A stretch of DNA of 33,181 bases from an uncultured Erysipelotrichaceae bacterium. GTDB lineage: Bacteria; Bacillota_I; Bacilli_A; Erysipelotrichales; Coprobacillaceae. The stretch is from assembly GCA_900538465.1 (NCBI GenBank), contig UPXV01000029.1:1-33181 (forward strand), read 5' to 3'. This document shows positions 7,276-16,654 of this stretch, piece by piece (the stretch's first letter is position 1; the number at the start of each line of letters is the position of its first letter). The notes under the pieces were generated by a model, which was not told the DNA's origin, made no database searches, and saw only the letters and a program-made list of their open reading frames with translations. Both the position numbers and the translations under genes were made by a program.

Positions 7276-8718
7276 CTACCCCTCCCTTGAATATTGATTC
7301 TTGAATCCTAAAGCTTTTTCTAAAGCATAAGCACAATTCAAGACTGTTTGTTCTTCAAAAATACGACCTGTTAAATTGATAGCAATTGGCATATTATCAA
7401 CAAAACCACTAGGCAATGATAAACTTGGTGTTCCAGCAAAGTTTGCCAAAGAAAGATGATTTTCTAAGATTAAATATTCATCACTTAAACGATCATCATA
7501 GGCTTCATCAACTTTTGGTGCAATGCTTCCACCATTAGGTGTTAAAATAATATCATAATCTTGATAAATCTTATTTAATTCTTCAACAATTAAACGTCTT
7601 ACTCTTTGTGCTTTTCTAAACATTCTTTCTTGATTTTCTGTTGCCAAAGCAAGATTTCCAAGAATAAAACGACGTTTAATATGATCACCAAAGCCATGTG
7701 TACGTGAATTGATCATCACATCATCAGTTGTTTTTCCAGGTTGTCTATTGCCATATTTAATTCCATCTAAGCATGAATGATTACTTGTTGCTTCAGAATT
7801 GGCAATAATTGTATAAGTAGGTAATAATGTACGCATCAATTCCGTCGACATTGTTACATTTTCAACAGTTGCACCTAATTTTTTTAATGTTTCAACAACC
7901 ATTTGAAAATTTTCTTTGATTTGAGGATTGCGAATTTCATCACTGACTGATGTCAAAACAGCAATTTTCAAATGAGAGATATCATCTGTTAAATTTTCCA
8001 AATAATGAGGAACTTCTTTGAAACTTGAAGTCATATCTCTATCGTCACGTCCAGCTAAAGCTTCAGTAACAATAGCCATATCACGAACATTTCTTGTAAA
8101 TGCCCCCACTGTATCTAAACTTGAAGCATAAGGAATGACACCATAACGAGAAATACGTCCCCATGTTGGTTTAAAACCTACAATACCACAAAAACCTGCC
8201 GGTTTACGAATAGAATCTCCAGTATCACTTCCTAAAGCAAATGGAACAGCTCCACTTCCAACAATTGCTGCACTTCCTCCAGATGATCCTCCAGCAATAC
8301 GAGAAGAATCCCATGGATTATAGACTGGTCCAGTTAAAGCAGATTTATTTGTTCCACCCATCGCAAGTTCATCCATTGAAGCCTTTCCAATTAAACAAAC
8401 ACCTTGTTGATTTAATAAATCCACAACATGAGCATTATAAATAGGTACATAATCTTCTAACATACGACTAGATGCAGTTGTTTTGATACCTTTGGTATTA
8501 TAGTTATCTTTTAAAACATAAGGAATACCATTTAAAACATCTGCAAATGTTGCATTGGCTAAATCTTCATATGCTTTCTCTTTTGTTATTGTTACAAAAG
8601 CATTTAATCTTTTTTGTTGTAACTCAATTTCTTGAAATAATTCATCATAATATTCTTTTGGATCAAGTTGTTTTGACGTGAATAATTGATGAAGTTCTTC
8701 GATACTATATTGAACCAT
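7276..8718 (-). CDS. gatA: Asp/Glu-tRNA(Asn/Gln) amidotransferase subunit A
   Basis: This is the glutaminase subunit, which frees ammonia from glutamine and channels it to GatB. It is an amidase-signature protein with the Ser-cisSer-Lys triad: Lys70 in GIPYVLKDNY, the serine pair at 145-146 in AGGSSGGSAA, and Ser169 in ALGSDTGDSIRKPAGFCG. Most GatA proteins read TGGSIRQPA here, so Asp168 replaces a usual Gly directly before the nucleophile, and Lys replaces Gln. The full length of 480 residues and the intact triad argue that it is active. Its start overlaps the gatC stop by one base (TAATG). Confidence 0.96.
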   Translation of the reverse strand: MVQYSIEELHQLFTSKQLDPKEYYDELFQEIELQQKRLNAFVTITKEKAYEDLANATFADVLNGIPYVLKDNYNTKGIKTTASSRMLEDYVPIYNAHVVDLLNQQGVCLIGKASMDELAMGGTNKSALTGPVYNPWDSSRIAGGSSGGSAAIVGSGAVPFALGSDTGDSIRKPAGFCGIVGFKPTWGRISRYGVIPYASSLDTVGAFTRNVRDMAIVTEALAGRDDRDMTSSFKEVPHYLENLTDDISHLKIAVLTSVSDEIRNPQIKENFQMVVETLKKLGATVENVTMSTELMRTLLPTYTIIANSEATSNHSCLDGIKYGNRQPGKTTDDVMINSRTHGFGDHIKRRFILGNLALATENQERMFRKAQRVRRLIVEELNKIYQDYDIILTPNGGSIAPKVDEAYDDRLSDEYLILENHLSLANFAGTPSLSLPSGFVDNMPIAINLTGRIFEEQTVLNCAYALEKALGFKNQYSREG

Positions 8719-9008
8719 TATCCCACCACCTTTGGTACTTTAATTTGATGTTCTTGTACATTTTTTGCGTTTTTTAAAGCATCTTCACGTGAAATAGTAT
8801 GTGTTGCTTCATCAACGCGTAAAAAAGTTGTTTCTATTTCATAAGGGAAAGCAAGTGGCTCAACTCCCTTTGTATCTATCTTTGATAAAGCTTGAACATG
8901 GCTCATAAAGACATTGTATTCTTCAATAAGAGCAGGCATTTCTTCATCACTGACATTAAACATTGTTTTTCGTCCCAATGCTTTTAACATTGTTTCTACA
9001 TCACTCAT
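8718..9008 (-). CDS. gatC: Asp/Glu-tRNA(Asn/Gln) amidotransferase subunit C
   Basis: GatC is the small subunit that wraps around GatA and GatB and stabilises the complex. The protein has 96 residues, the usual length, with an N-terminal helical part (EEMPALIEEYNVFMSHVQALSKIDTKGVEPL) and the conserved proline-rich linker region and C-terminal TISREDALKNAKN...HQIKVPKVVG ending. AAGGAGG lies seven bases before the ATG. It is the first of gatC-gatA-gatB and follows camS by 12 bases, so the complex is translated in stoichiometric order from the ligA transcript. Confidence 0.95.
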   Translation of the reverse strand: MSDVETMLKALGRKTMFNVSDEEMPALIEEYNVFMSHVQALSKIDTKGVEPLAFPYEIETTFLRVDEATHTISREDALKNAKNVQEHQIKVPKVVG

Positions 9009-9020
9009 TTATAATCCTCC

Positions 9021-10097
9021 TTAATATAAGTCCCAACTTTTAGCACTTCCACCTTTTTCTTTGACAACAATTGCTTGTAATTGATCTTGTGATTTTACCA
9101 AGACTTTCACTGGAAAATCATAAGTAAACTTATTATCAATCCCATCTGCAATCAAAGATGTCAATGCCATCAATTCAGTATAAGTTTTAACATTGAGATT
9201 GGCTGTAATTAACATAGATTGGATTTCTCCATCTACATATCTCGCTTCTCCAACAAAACCAGCCGCTTCGGTTGCTGTGTCTTTTAAACTTGTCTTAATT
9301 GCATTAAAATCAGCATATGTTGTTTTATCAATTTCTTCAGCACGTTCACTGGTAAATAAAACATTTTCATGATTAACCTTTGATATTTCTCCAACTTCTT
9401 TTTGACAATAACTTTTTAAAATATAATTTCCATCAATTGTACTTGAAGTTGCATCAGTTGCACGATAAATTGTAATCAATACTGGAACATCTTTTACTTT
9501 TTTAAAATCTTCATGTTTTTGAATGACATTATAGAATTTAGAAATACATTCACGTCCAAATGATTCAATATCACTTTGACTCATTGGTGTTTCTAAACGT
9601 GCATTCCCACTATCACGAGGATCAATAATAATTGCAAATGCCATTCCCTTTAAAGTATATTTATTTCCATCTTTAACATAATAATCTTGTTCTTGAACAT
9701 TTTGAACCATAACAGGATCTTTTACTCCACCTATTGTTGATCCACTAGGTGGTTGAATAGAATTTTCACTTTTTCTTGATTCCATTTCATTTTTAAGCGC
9801 AAGTTTTAAATAATTTCCTTCACTCATATAATGATTAGATGTTGAAAAATAGTCTGAAGAAAGAATTTGCAGTCCTCTTCCTATTGTTTGAAAATCGCCA
9901 GAAGTTCCATAACCAAGATAAAAATTTTCTCTTAATTCACTCCCTGCTGATGAAACATTAATAATCTTATAATAAGAATCATCAAATGAATCCATCGTCG
10001 CAGCATCATTATTGGTTTGTTCTTGAACAGATTCTTTAGCCTTATGACATCCAACCAACAACATCATTGCTAAACAAGCACATAATATTTTTTTCAT
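9021..10097 (-). CDS. CamS-family (sex pheromone cAM373 precursor-like) lipoprotein
   Basis: This is a surface lipoprotein of the CamS family. The signal peptide is MKKILCACLAMMLLVGC, with lipobox LVGC and the lipidated Cys at residue 17. A low-complexity linker follows, then a domain of about 300 residues with the CamS features YGTSGDFQTIGRGLQILSSDYFSTSNHYMSEGNYL and, later, KFTYDFPVKVLVKS. In some staphylococci and enterococci the processed signal peptide of such proteins acts as a peptide pheromone; whether that holds here is unknown, and the mature protein's role is not established. It overlaps the ligA stop as ATGA, with AAAGGAGG inside ligA. The placement between ligA and gatCAB resembles that in bacilli, which supports the family call. 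Confidence 0.85.
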   Translation of the reverse strand: MKKILCACLAMMLLVGCHKAKESVQEQTNNDAATMDSFDDSYYKIINVSSAGSELRENFYLGYGTSGDFQTIGRGLQILSSDYFSTSNHYMSEGNYLKLALKNEMESRKSENSIQPPSGSTIGGVKDPVMVQNVQEQDYYVKDGNKYTLKGMAFAIIIDPRDSGNARLETPMSQSDIESFGRECISKFYNVIQKHEDFKKVKDVPVLITIYRATDATSSTIDGNYILKSYCQKEVGEISKVNHENVLFTSERAEEIDKTTYADFNAIKTSLKDTATEAAGFVGEARYVDGEIQSMLITANLNVKTYTELMALTSLIADGIDNKFTYDFPVKVLVKSQDQLQAIVVKEKGGSAKSWDLY

Positions 10098-12082
10098 AGA
10101 CCAACCTCCTTTTTAAACTCTTCTTCAGTTAAAACAGGGACACCTAATTGATTGGCTTTTTCAAGTTTACTTCCAGCATCCGTTCCACAAATTAAATAAT
10201 CTGTATTTTTAGAAACACTACCTGTTGCATTAGCTCCAAGTCTAGCAAGATAATCTTTAATTTCTTTACGTGTCATTGACTCCAATGTTCCTGTCACACA
10301 TACAGTTTTTCCATTAAAGATACTTTCTTTTAATAAAGATGTTTCTTTTAAATAATTCATATTTAATCCAATGGCTTTTAAATTCATTAACAATTCCATG
10401 GAAGCAGGATCATTTCTAAAATGATTTATGGATTGAACAATTGTATCTCCAACATCCTTAATTGATAAAAGTTTTGCTGTAGAAGCCTCTAACAGAGCAT
10501 CCATGCTTTTAAATTCTTTAGAAAGATTATCAGCCATCTTTGCACCAATTCCTTTGATACCTAAACCAAACAATAGCTTTTCCATTGAATTCTCTTTACT
10601 TTTTTCAATAGCACTCACAAGATTATCCATAGATTTTCTACCAAAACCTTCAATATCCATAATTTCTTGTTCATGTTTATATAAATCATAAATATCTTCA
10701 ATACATTTTACAAAACCTAAATTATAGAATTGTTCAATAATCTTTTCTCCCAAACCTTCAATATTCATAGCATCTCTTGAAGCAAAATGAATAATTCTTT
10801 CAATTTTCTTAGAATCACATTCTTCATTTAAACAATAATAGGCTGCTTCATTATCTTTTCTTACCAAATGACTTCCACAATATGGACACACTTCAATCAT
10901 CTTAAACTTTTCTTCATGACCATCACGACGTTCTTTTAAAGATCTCACAACTTCTGGAATAACATCACCAGCTTTACGAATAACGACATAATCGCCAACA
11001 CGAATATCTTTATTTTTAACATTATCTTCATTATGTAATGTTGCACGTTGAACCGTACTTCCAGCCACACGAACTGGTTCTAAAACAGCATTTGGTGTAA
11101 TTTGGCCAGTTCTCCCAATTGTAAAAATAATATCTTTTAATTTTGTCACAACTTCTTCAGCTGGGAATTTATAAGCAATAGCCCATTTTGGCACTTTGGC
11201 TGTATATCCCAAACGTTCTTGCCATTCAAGATTATTAACCTTAATAACAATTCCATCAATCTCATAAGGAAGTGTTTGACGTTTCTCTGCCATTTCTTCA
11301 ATAAATGCCCAAACCTCTCGAATATTTTGACAAACTCTTGTCATTGGATTGGTTTTAAAACCAAGTTTTTGAATGTAATCCAAAGCTTCTTTATGTGTTG
11401 TACAACCAACTTCACTAGCAGTTGGTACCATATATAAAAATGCATCAAGTCCTCTTTTAGCAGCTATTGATGAATCCAATTGACGAACACTTCCAGCAGC
11501 AGCATTTCGTGGATTTGCAAACAAAGCTTCACCAGATGCTTCTCTTTGACGATTTAATTCATTGAAGGATTTTTTAGGCATAAAGATTTCACCACGTACC
11601 TCAAAATCACCATCATAATCAATAGTTAAAGGAATGGATTTAATCGTTTTGACATTATGAGTAATATCTTCACCCACTGTTCCATCTCCACGTGTTGCGC
11701 CATAATCTAAACGACCATCAGCATAAACCAATGAAACAGCTAAACCATCAATTTTTAACTCACAAACATATTCAACTTGTGGATACGTTTCACGAATACG
11801 ATCATCAAATTCATGTAATTCATCTTCATTAAAAATATTACCAAGCGACAACATCATTCTTTGATGAGTCACTTTTGTAAAACTATCTAAAACTTGGCCT
11901 CCGACTCTTTGACTTGGAGAATCTGGTGTTAACCACTCAGGATGTGCCATTTCAATACTTTGTAATTCTTGCATCAAACGATCATACTCTTGATCGGAAA
12001 CACTAGGATTATCTAAAACATAATATTGATAATTATATTCATTTAATAACTTTTTAATTTCTTGTAATCTTTCAAATGTCAT
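10094..12082 (-). CDS. ligA: NAD-dependent DNA ligase LigA
   Basis: This ligase seals nicks in duplex DNA during replication and repair, using NAD+. The order is the NMN-binding Ia domain (YNYQYYVLDNPSVSDQEYD), the adenylation domain with the nucleophile lysine in CELKIDGLAVSL (about residue 110), the OB fold, a four-Cys zinc finger (CPYCGSHL and YYCLNEECDSKK), helix-hairpin-helix repeats (IEGLGEKII, IEGFGRKSM, IKGIGAKMA, IKDVGDTIV) and a C-terminal BRCT domain (GKTVCVTGTLESMTRKEIKDYLARLGA). At 662 residues it is full length. I start at the ATG of MTFERLQ, nine bases after GGAG; the ATG five codons earlier contains part of that site. A good sigma-A promoter lies 20-55 bases upstream. Confidence 0.97.
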   Translation of the reverse strand: MTFERLQEIKKLLNEYNYQYYVLDNPSVSDQEYDRLMQELQSIEMAHPEWLTPDSPSQRVGGQVLDSFTKVTHQRMMLSLGNIFNEDELHEFDDRIRETYPQVEYVCELKIDGLAVSLVYADGRLDYGATRGDGTVGEDITHNVKTIKSIPLTIDYDGDFEVRGEIFMPKKSFNELNRQREASGEALFANPRNAAAGSVRQLDSSIAAKRGLDAFLYMVPTASEVGCTTHKEALDYIQKLGFKTNPMTRVCQNIREVWAFIEEMAEKRQTLPYEIDGIVIKVNNLEWQERLGYTAKVPKWAIAYKFPAEEVVTKLKDIIFTIGRTGQITPNAVLEPVRVAGSTVQRATLHNEDNVKNKDIRVGDYVVIRKAGDVIPEVVRSLKERRDGHEEKFKMIEVCPYCGSHLVRKDNEAAYYCLNEECDSKKIERIIHFASRDAMNIEGLGEKIIEQFYNLGFVKCIEDIYDLYKHEQEIMDIEGFGRKSMDNLVSAIEKSKENSMEKLLFGLGIKGIGAKMADNLSKEFKSMDALLEASTAKLLSIKDVGDTIVQSINHFRNDPASMELLMNLKAIGLNMNYLKETSLLKESIFNGKTVCVTGTLESMTRKEIKDYLARLGANATGSVSKNTDYLICGTDAGSKLEKANQLGVPVLTEEEFKKEVGL

Positions 12083-12108
12083 ATCAATACACTCCATTTC
12101 ACTTGCTC

Positions 12109-12137
12109 ATTATATCAAAAATACACATTAATGAAAA
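12109..12137 (-). promoter_or_regulatory. Promoter of the ligA-camS-gatCAB operon
   Basis: TATAAT (12114-12109) follows TTTTCA (12137-12132, 4 of 6) at 17 bases. Transcription would begin near 12102, giving a leader of about 20 bases. It lies downstream of the pcrA terminator, so ligA is separately transcribed from pcrA. Confidence 0.7.
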
Positions 12138-12221
12138 CCATTATCATCAAAAAACATAAACAGTTTTTCTCTACTCTCCCTCATTATTGACAAGCCTTTA
12201 TGAATATTTCATCAAGAATTC

Positions 12222-12244
12222 AAAAAGGGAGCACCCTCCCCTTT
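12222..12244 (-). terminator. pcrA terminator
   Basis: On the minus strand AAAGGGGAG and CTCCCTTTT form a 9-bp stem with one G-U pair around the loop GGTG (12235-12232), followed by a T run. The stem overlaps the pcrA stop codon. Confidence 0.85.
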
Positions 12245-14390
12245 AATTTGATAACTTATGTAAGGCTTTATGATGAGCCATTAATGTTTTTATACCATGA
12301 GGAACAGAAAAAGCAATATCCAAAGTACTCCCATTCACTTTGACAATAACCCCTTTGCCAAAAACATCATGTTCAACAAAATCCCCTTGTTTCCATTCTT
12401 GAACTTCATTATCACCAATCATTTCTTCAACAGTTGGACCTAAATGTAAATACTCCTTAGGTTTAAATTTAGAAGGGTTGCCAACATGTTCAACATGATC
12501 AGCACCAATTTCCTCAATAAAACGAGATGCCATTTTAGGAGAATTTGTAATAAAATTAAAACCTTGGCTATCTGTAAGATATAAACGTTTTTTCGCACGT
12601 GTAAAAGCAACATAAGCCAAACGTCTTTCTTCTTCCATACCATCATCGCCTGCTTCAGAAACAGTTCTAAAACTTGGGAATACATCTTCCGATAATCCCA
12701 CAACAAAGACATAGTTAAATTCAAGTCCTTTTGCCATATGAATACTCATTAATGAAACGTATTCATCATCAAAAATATCATCTTGTGAAGTATATAATGC
12801 AATATCTTGTAAATAACTTTCAAAATTTGCTGAATCAGGATGTGTATTCATATAATTGGTAATAGAATTCTTCAATTCCATTAAGTTTTGAATACGATTA
12901 TCATCTTGATCATTTCTCAACATATCAAAATAACCAACATCAGCCAACAATTTTTCAAACACATCTGGTAATGGTAAAGATGAACTTTTCGCATGTTCAA
13001 TACATTTTACAAATTCACTTAATTGTTTTTTGGCTTTACCAGAGATTCCAATCTCATCAGCGTATAAACACAAGGCTTCATAATCATGAATACCATAAGT
13101 CATAGCAACATTTTGTATTTTTTCTAATGTTTTCGCTCCCACTCCACGAGCTGGGACATTCACAATTCTTTCAAATGATAAATCATCATTTGTAACCATT
13201 AGACGAATATAACTCAAAGCATCTTTGACTTCTTTACGATTAAAGAATTTTAAACCACCAAATATCTTATAATCAATTTGACGTTGAATCAATTTTTGTT
13301 CAAAAGAACGTGACAAATAGTTCGCACGATATAAAATCGCAAAATCATGATAATTAACACCATCTACACTATGAATAATATTTTCAATTGTATCACACAC
13401 AAAATTTGCTTCAGCCTCTTCATCGACACCTGAATAATGAATCACTTTTGGACCTTCATCTAATTCTGTAAACAAATCTTTTTCCATACGGTTTTTATTT
13501 TTACGAATTAAATTATTAGAAATATCAAGAATCGTTTTGGTAGAACGATAGTTTTGATCTAATATCACTGTTTTGGTTGAAGGAAAATCCTTATCAAAGT
13601 TCATAATAAAATTAATATCAGAACCTCTAAATGAATAAATTGTTTGATCGGGATCACCTACAACACATAAAATAGATTGACCTGATAAATATTTAATTAA
13701 TTTATAATCAACTTCACTAACATCTTGAAACTCATCAACATGAATAAATTGAAATTGTCTTTGCCATCTTTCTAAGATTTCTGGGAATTTCTCAAACAAT
13801 TCAACAGTCTTCAATAATAAATCATCAAAATCCAACATAAAATGTTCTTGTTTATATTGTTCATAATCCTGATAAGCAATGGCTTTTTTTTGTTCACCAA
13901 TAAAATCACCTGCAAATTCAAAGGCACGACTTGGTGATACACCACCTATTTTACAAGTTGAAATATAATTGATACAACTCTTGAGACTTATTGTTTTCAT
14001 ATCAATTTGACGTTCTTTAAAAATCTTTTTTAATAATGATTTTTGATCTTCTTCATCCATAATAATAAAATTATTAGGATAATCTAAAGCGCGTATATTT
14101 TGTCTTAAGATTCTCACACATAAAGAGTGGATTGTACAAAGCAAAGTTCCTGAAGCATAGTCACCCAATAAATTGATAACTCTCTCTTTCATTTCGTTGG
14201 CTGCTTTATTGGTAAAAGTAATCGCTAAAATATGTCGTGGTTCAATCCCCACTTCTTCAATCAAATAGGCAATACGATATGTTAAAACACGTGTTTTCCC
14301 ACTTCCTGCACCTGCAATAATACGTAAATGCGAGTCTAAATAAGTTGCTGCTTCTTTTTGTCTTGGATTTAATAATTCATCTAAATTCAT
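12243..14390 (-). CDS. pcrA: ATP-dependent DNA helicase PcrA (UvrD/Rep family)
   Basis: This is a 3'-5' superfamily-1 helicase essential in most Firmicutes, used in repair, replication restart and removal of stalled RNA polymerase. Visible motifs are Walker A AGAGSGKT (26-33), Ia ITFTNKAANEMKERV, II DEFQDVSEVDYKLI, III VVGDPDQTIYSFRGSD, IV LDQNYRST, V MSIHMAKGLEF and VI EERRLAYVAFTRAKKRLYL. Motif II reads DEFQD, the order found in UvrD/PcrA proteins. The C-terminal GDFVEHDVFGKGVIVKVNGSTLDIAF is the Tudor-like domain that binds RNA polymerase. At 715 residues it is full length. GGAG(T) precedes the ATG. Its promoter (extended -10) overlaps the terminator of the upstream phosphatase gene, and its own terminator overlaps its stop codon. 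pcrA next to ligA is common in Firmicutes. Confidence 0.96.
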   Translation of the reverse strand: MNLDELLNPRQKEAATYLDSHLRIIAGAGSGKTRVLTYRIAYLIEEVGIEPRHILAITFTNKAANEMKERVINLLGDYASGTLLCTIHSLCVRILRQNIRALDYPNNFIIMDEEDQKSLLKKIFKERQIDMKTISLKSCINYISTCKIGGVSPSRAFEFAGDFIGEQKKAIAYQDYEQYKQEHFMLDFDDLLLKTVELFEKFPEILERWQRQFQFIHVDEFQDVSEVDYKLIKYLSGQSILCVVGDPDQTIYSFRGSDINFIMNFDKDFPSTKTVILDQNYRSTKTILDISNNLIRKNKNRMEKDLFTELDEGPKVIHYSGVDEEAEANFVCDTIENIIHSVDGVNYHDFAILYRANYLSRSFEQKLIQRQIDYKIFGGLKFFNRKEVKDALSYIRLMVTNDDLSFERIVNVPARGVGAKTLEKIQNVAMTYGIHDYEALCLYADEIGISGKAKKQLSEFVKCIEHAKSSSLPLPDVFEKLLADVGYFDMLRNDQDDNRIQNLMELKNSITNYMNTHPDSANFESYLQDIALYTSQDDIFDDEYVSLMSIHMAKGLEFNYVFVVGLSEDVFPSFRTVSEAGDDGMEEERRLAYVAFTRAKKRLYLTDSQGFNFITNSPKMASRFIEEIGADHVEHVGNPSKFKPKEYLHLGPTVEEMIGDNEVQEWKQGDFVEHDVFGKGVIVKVNGSTLDIAFSVPHGIKTLMAHHKALHKLSN

Positions 14391-14414
14391 ATCGTATCAC
14401 TCCTTCGCCTGTCT

Positions 14415-14442
14415 ATTATAACATATTTTAAAGATATGAAAA
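14415..14442 (-). promoter_or_regulatory. pcrA promoter with extended -10
   Basis: TGT-TATAAT (extended -10, TATAAT at 14420-14415) lies 16 bases after TTTTCA (14442-14437). The -35 shares its bases with the T run of the upstream gene's terminator. Confidence 0.7.
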
Positions 14443-14464
14443 GTGATGAAATCTATCATCACTT
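14439..14464 (-). terminator. Terminator of the histidine phosphatase gene
   Basis: AAGTGATGA (14464-14456) and TCATCACTT (14449-14441) form a perfect 9-bp stem with a 6-base loop. Only four T follow. The 5' arm covers the stop codon at 14461-14459. Confidence 0.6.
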
Positions 14465-15046
14465 GTCTAAAGATGAAAAATCATGATTAATAATCTCAAC
14501 CAAAGTAAATTCATCATTTTCAAATTCAAATTTTAAAATACAACAATTGCCTAATCTTGCTTTTTGATCAACCTTTTGATTCTTAGCCCAATAGCGCATA
14601 AACCCTCGACAAGCAGCCCCATGAGAAACAGCCAAAACCACTTGATGATCATCACGACGCATAATCTCTAATAATGTATCAGCAAGTCTTTGACGCATTT
14701 CTAATTCTCCTTCACCACCAAAAGTTTTAAAGAAATCGCCATAAGGTAAAGGTGGATTTAAATCTTCACTTTCACCTTCAAACTTTCCAAAATTCCATTC
14801 TTTGAGCCCTTTCACTCTCATATAAGGCATATCAGTCACAAGTTCTAAAGTATCACATGCTCGTTCAGACGTTGAAGCATAGGCATGATCAAAAGTAATT
14901 TGATTTTTAGCAAAGTATTCACCAGCAATGCGAGCTTGATTGATTCCAAGTTCTGTTAATGGTGCATCGCACCAGCCTTGAATTTTACGTCTCACATTAA
15001 ATAAAGTTTGTCCATGTCGCATTAAATATAAAGTTTTCTTCATCAT
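14459..15046 (-). CDS. Histidine phosphatase family protein (phosphoglycerate mutase-like)
   Basis: This is a cytoplasmic phosphatase or mutase of the histidine phosphatase superfamily. The N-terminal LYLMRHGQTLFNVRRKIQGWCDAPLTELG holds the catalytic His in the RHG motif; STSERACDTLEL has the phosphate-pocket Arg, and VLAVSHGAACRGFM holds the second catalytic His. The Glu in KEWNFGKFEGESED is the usual proton donor region. The 195-residue length is normal for the broad-specificity GpmB/CobC-like group, and the substrate is not identifiable. Two ATGs (15046, 15043) follow AGGAG; I list the first. It has its own terminator. A TATAG-TGAA-CTATA inverted repeat lies just upstream. Confidence 0.85.
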   Translation of the reverse strand: MMKKTLYLMRHGQTLFNVRRKIQGWCDAPLTELGINQARIAGEYFAKNQITFDHAYASTSERACDTLELVTDMPYMRVKGLKEWNFGKFEGESEDLNPPLPYGDFFKTFGGEGELEMRQRLADTLLEIMRRDDHQVVLAVSHGAACRGFMRYWAKNQKVDQKARLGNCCILKFEFENDEFTLVEIINHDFSSLDK

Positions 15047-15100
15047 TATCACTCCTATCAATATAACCATAACACCTATAGTGAACTATAAGTCAATCAT

Positions 15101-16654
15101 TTATGAATGGATTTTAAAAGTTTTCACACCCATTTTATAAACAAGCAGACAGCCAACGATACAATAAATAACACAAAACAATAAAATAGCTAAACCAAAG
15201 AAAACAATAGGAAGCTGTATTTGTATACAACAATAACATACAAAATATGTTACTCCCATAACAATGTTATAGACTGGATTGACAATTTCAGTATAGGCAT
15301 TATAAGGTTGTAATAAATAATACATAACCAAATAATGCGTTGAAAAGAATAAACTCATTGCAAGAATCGAAATAAAAGCAATCAAAGCATAACCAAGTTG
15401 ATTCTTGTTACCAATTAATAAAATAACTACATATCCTAGTGCTATTAAAAAAGCTGGTAACAAATTCACTTTCATCATATATTTCAAACGAATCCAAAAA
15501 AGTTTTAATAAATTTTGAGGCTCACGATAAAAAGCATATGTTAACATACAATGATCACAGTTGATAAACATGGCTTGCGTAATTCTTCTTGTTGTATTTA
15601 ATAGATACATAACAAATACAAAATAAGGTAAATTTTTATTCAAGAAGTTTTGTAAGTTCTCATATATCTCATTATTAAATATTGTGAGTGCTAATAAAAT
15701 AATAATCACTGCTACAATCACAATACTTTGTCTTTTGGCAGAGCGCCAAATCATTTTATGATGTCTTTTCATAAACAATTCATTCATCATTTCAAAACCT
15801 GTTTTATGACATGTCACTTGTTTGGATTCATCAATCATATCATGATATGTATTGGCCTGCATAGTCGTTGCATCCATCATCAACACACCATTTAAACGAC
15901 CAAGCATTTCTTTACACATGCGAGTATAGTTTTGAAATTGAATAACATAATAGAAACTAAAAACCCCTAGCAAAATAAAAAGAATCACCACACAATAAAC
16001 AGCTATTAGAGGAAGTTCTAAATGAAAAGGTATCAAAACATAAGCCAGTATCAATAAAAGAATTGTTATTGCTATTCTCAGCTTAGAATTATCACTACTC
16101 ATATGTAAATGTTGATGATGTTGATAATCCCACAAATCATACATTGATATAGTTAATTTCATCCCACAAATCATAAATGGTAAACTCAAACATAATATGA
16201 TTGGTAATTCAAAAAAGAAAAAAGCAATCATAAATCCAATGATATGTTTGATTAAACTGTAAATATAAGTTGATAAGACATATTCCTTAGCATTCATTCT
16301 CATCAAAATAATTCCATAATATTTATCTCTTGATGCCTCAAACAATTGATTATTCAAAAAAGCTCCTATCAAAGATAAAAAAATTAAAATATGTAAAAAA
16401 GATAATGGCATCTCTCCATCTAAAAAGATGAATGGGAAAACAAAGAAAATAAGAAAGTAAAAAGACTTTCCAATAAAAATCATTGCTATCTCATAAAGAA
16501 TGCCAATAATATTCGCAAATGTTTTTAACCCATGATGTTTATAAAGCGACGCTGGTAATAACTTATTGACAAGTGGTATTTTTTTCAGTGCATAAATAAT
16601 TGTATTGACACGATAAGTATTTTTAAGACGAAAAGCATTAATCATTGTTTTCAT
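15101..16654 (-). CDS. ABC-type exporter permease, multi-pass membrane protein
   Basis: This is a roughly 517-residue integral membrane protein with about ten hydrophobic stretches, for example FYFLIFFVFPFIF, IIGFMIAFFFFELPIILCLSL, LRIAITILLLILAYVLIP and PIVFFGLAILLFCVIYCIVGCLLVYKM. The charged loops are mostly basic. It has no recognised catalytic motif and is identified by its neighbour: its ATG overlaps the end of an ABC ATPase gene by 17 bases, so the two form an ABC-2-like transport pair. The ATG at 16654 is preferred because AAAGG lies nine bases upstream, whereas the earlier ATG at 16663 directly abuts that site. The exported substrate is unknown; export of a peptide or a role in self-protection is possible but unsupported. 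Confidence 0.75.
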   Translation of the reverse strand: MKTMINAFRLKNTYRVNTIIYALKKIPLVNKLLPASLYKHHGLKTFANIIGILYEIAMIFIGKSFYFLIFFVFPFIFLDGEMPLSFLHILIFLSLIGAFLNNQLFEASRDKYYGIILMRMNAKEYVLSTYIYSLIKHIIGFMIAFFFFELPIILCLSLPFMICGMKLTISMYDLWDYQHHQHLHMSSDNSKLRIAITILLLILAYVLIPFHLELPLIAVYCVVILFILLGVFSFYYVIQFQNYTRMCKEMLGRLNGVLMMDATTMQANTYHDMIDESKQVTCHKTGFEMMNELFMKRHHKMIWRSAKRQSIVIVAVIIILLALTIFNNEIYENLQNFLNKNLPYFVFVMYLLNTTRRITQAMFINCDHCMLTYAFYREPQNLLKLFWIRLKYMMKVNLLPAFLIALGYVVILLIGNKNQLGYALIAFISILAMSLFFSTHYLVMYYLLQPYNAYTEIVNPVYNIVMGVTYFVCYCCIQIQLPIVFFGLAILLFCVIYCIVGCLLVYKMGVKTFKIHS

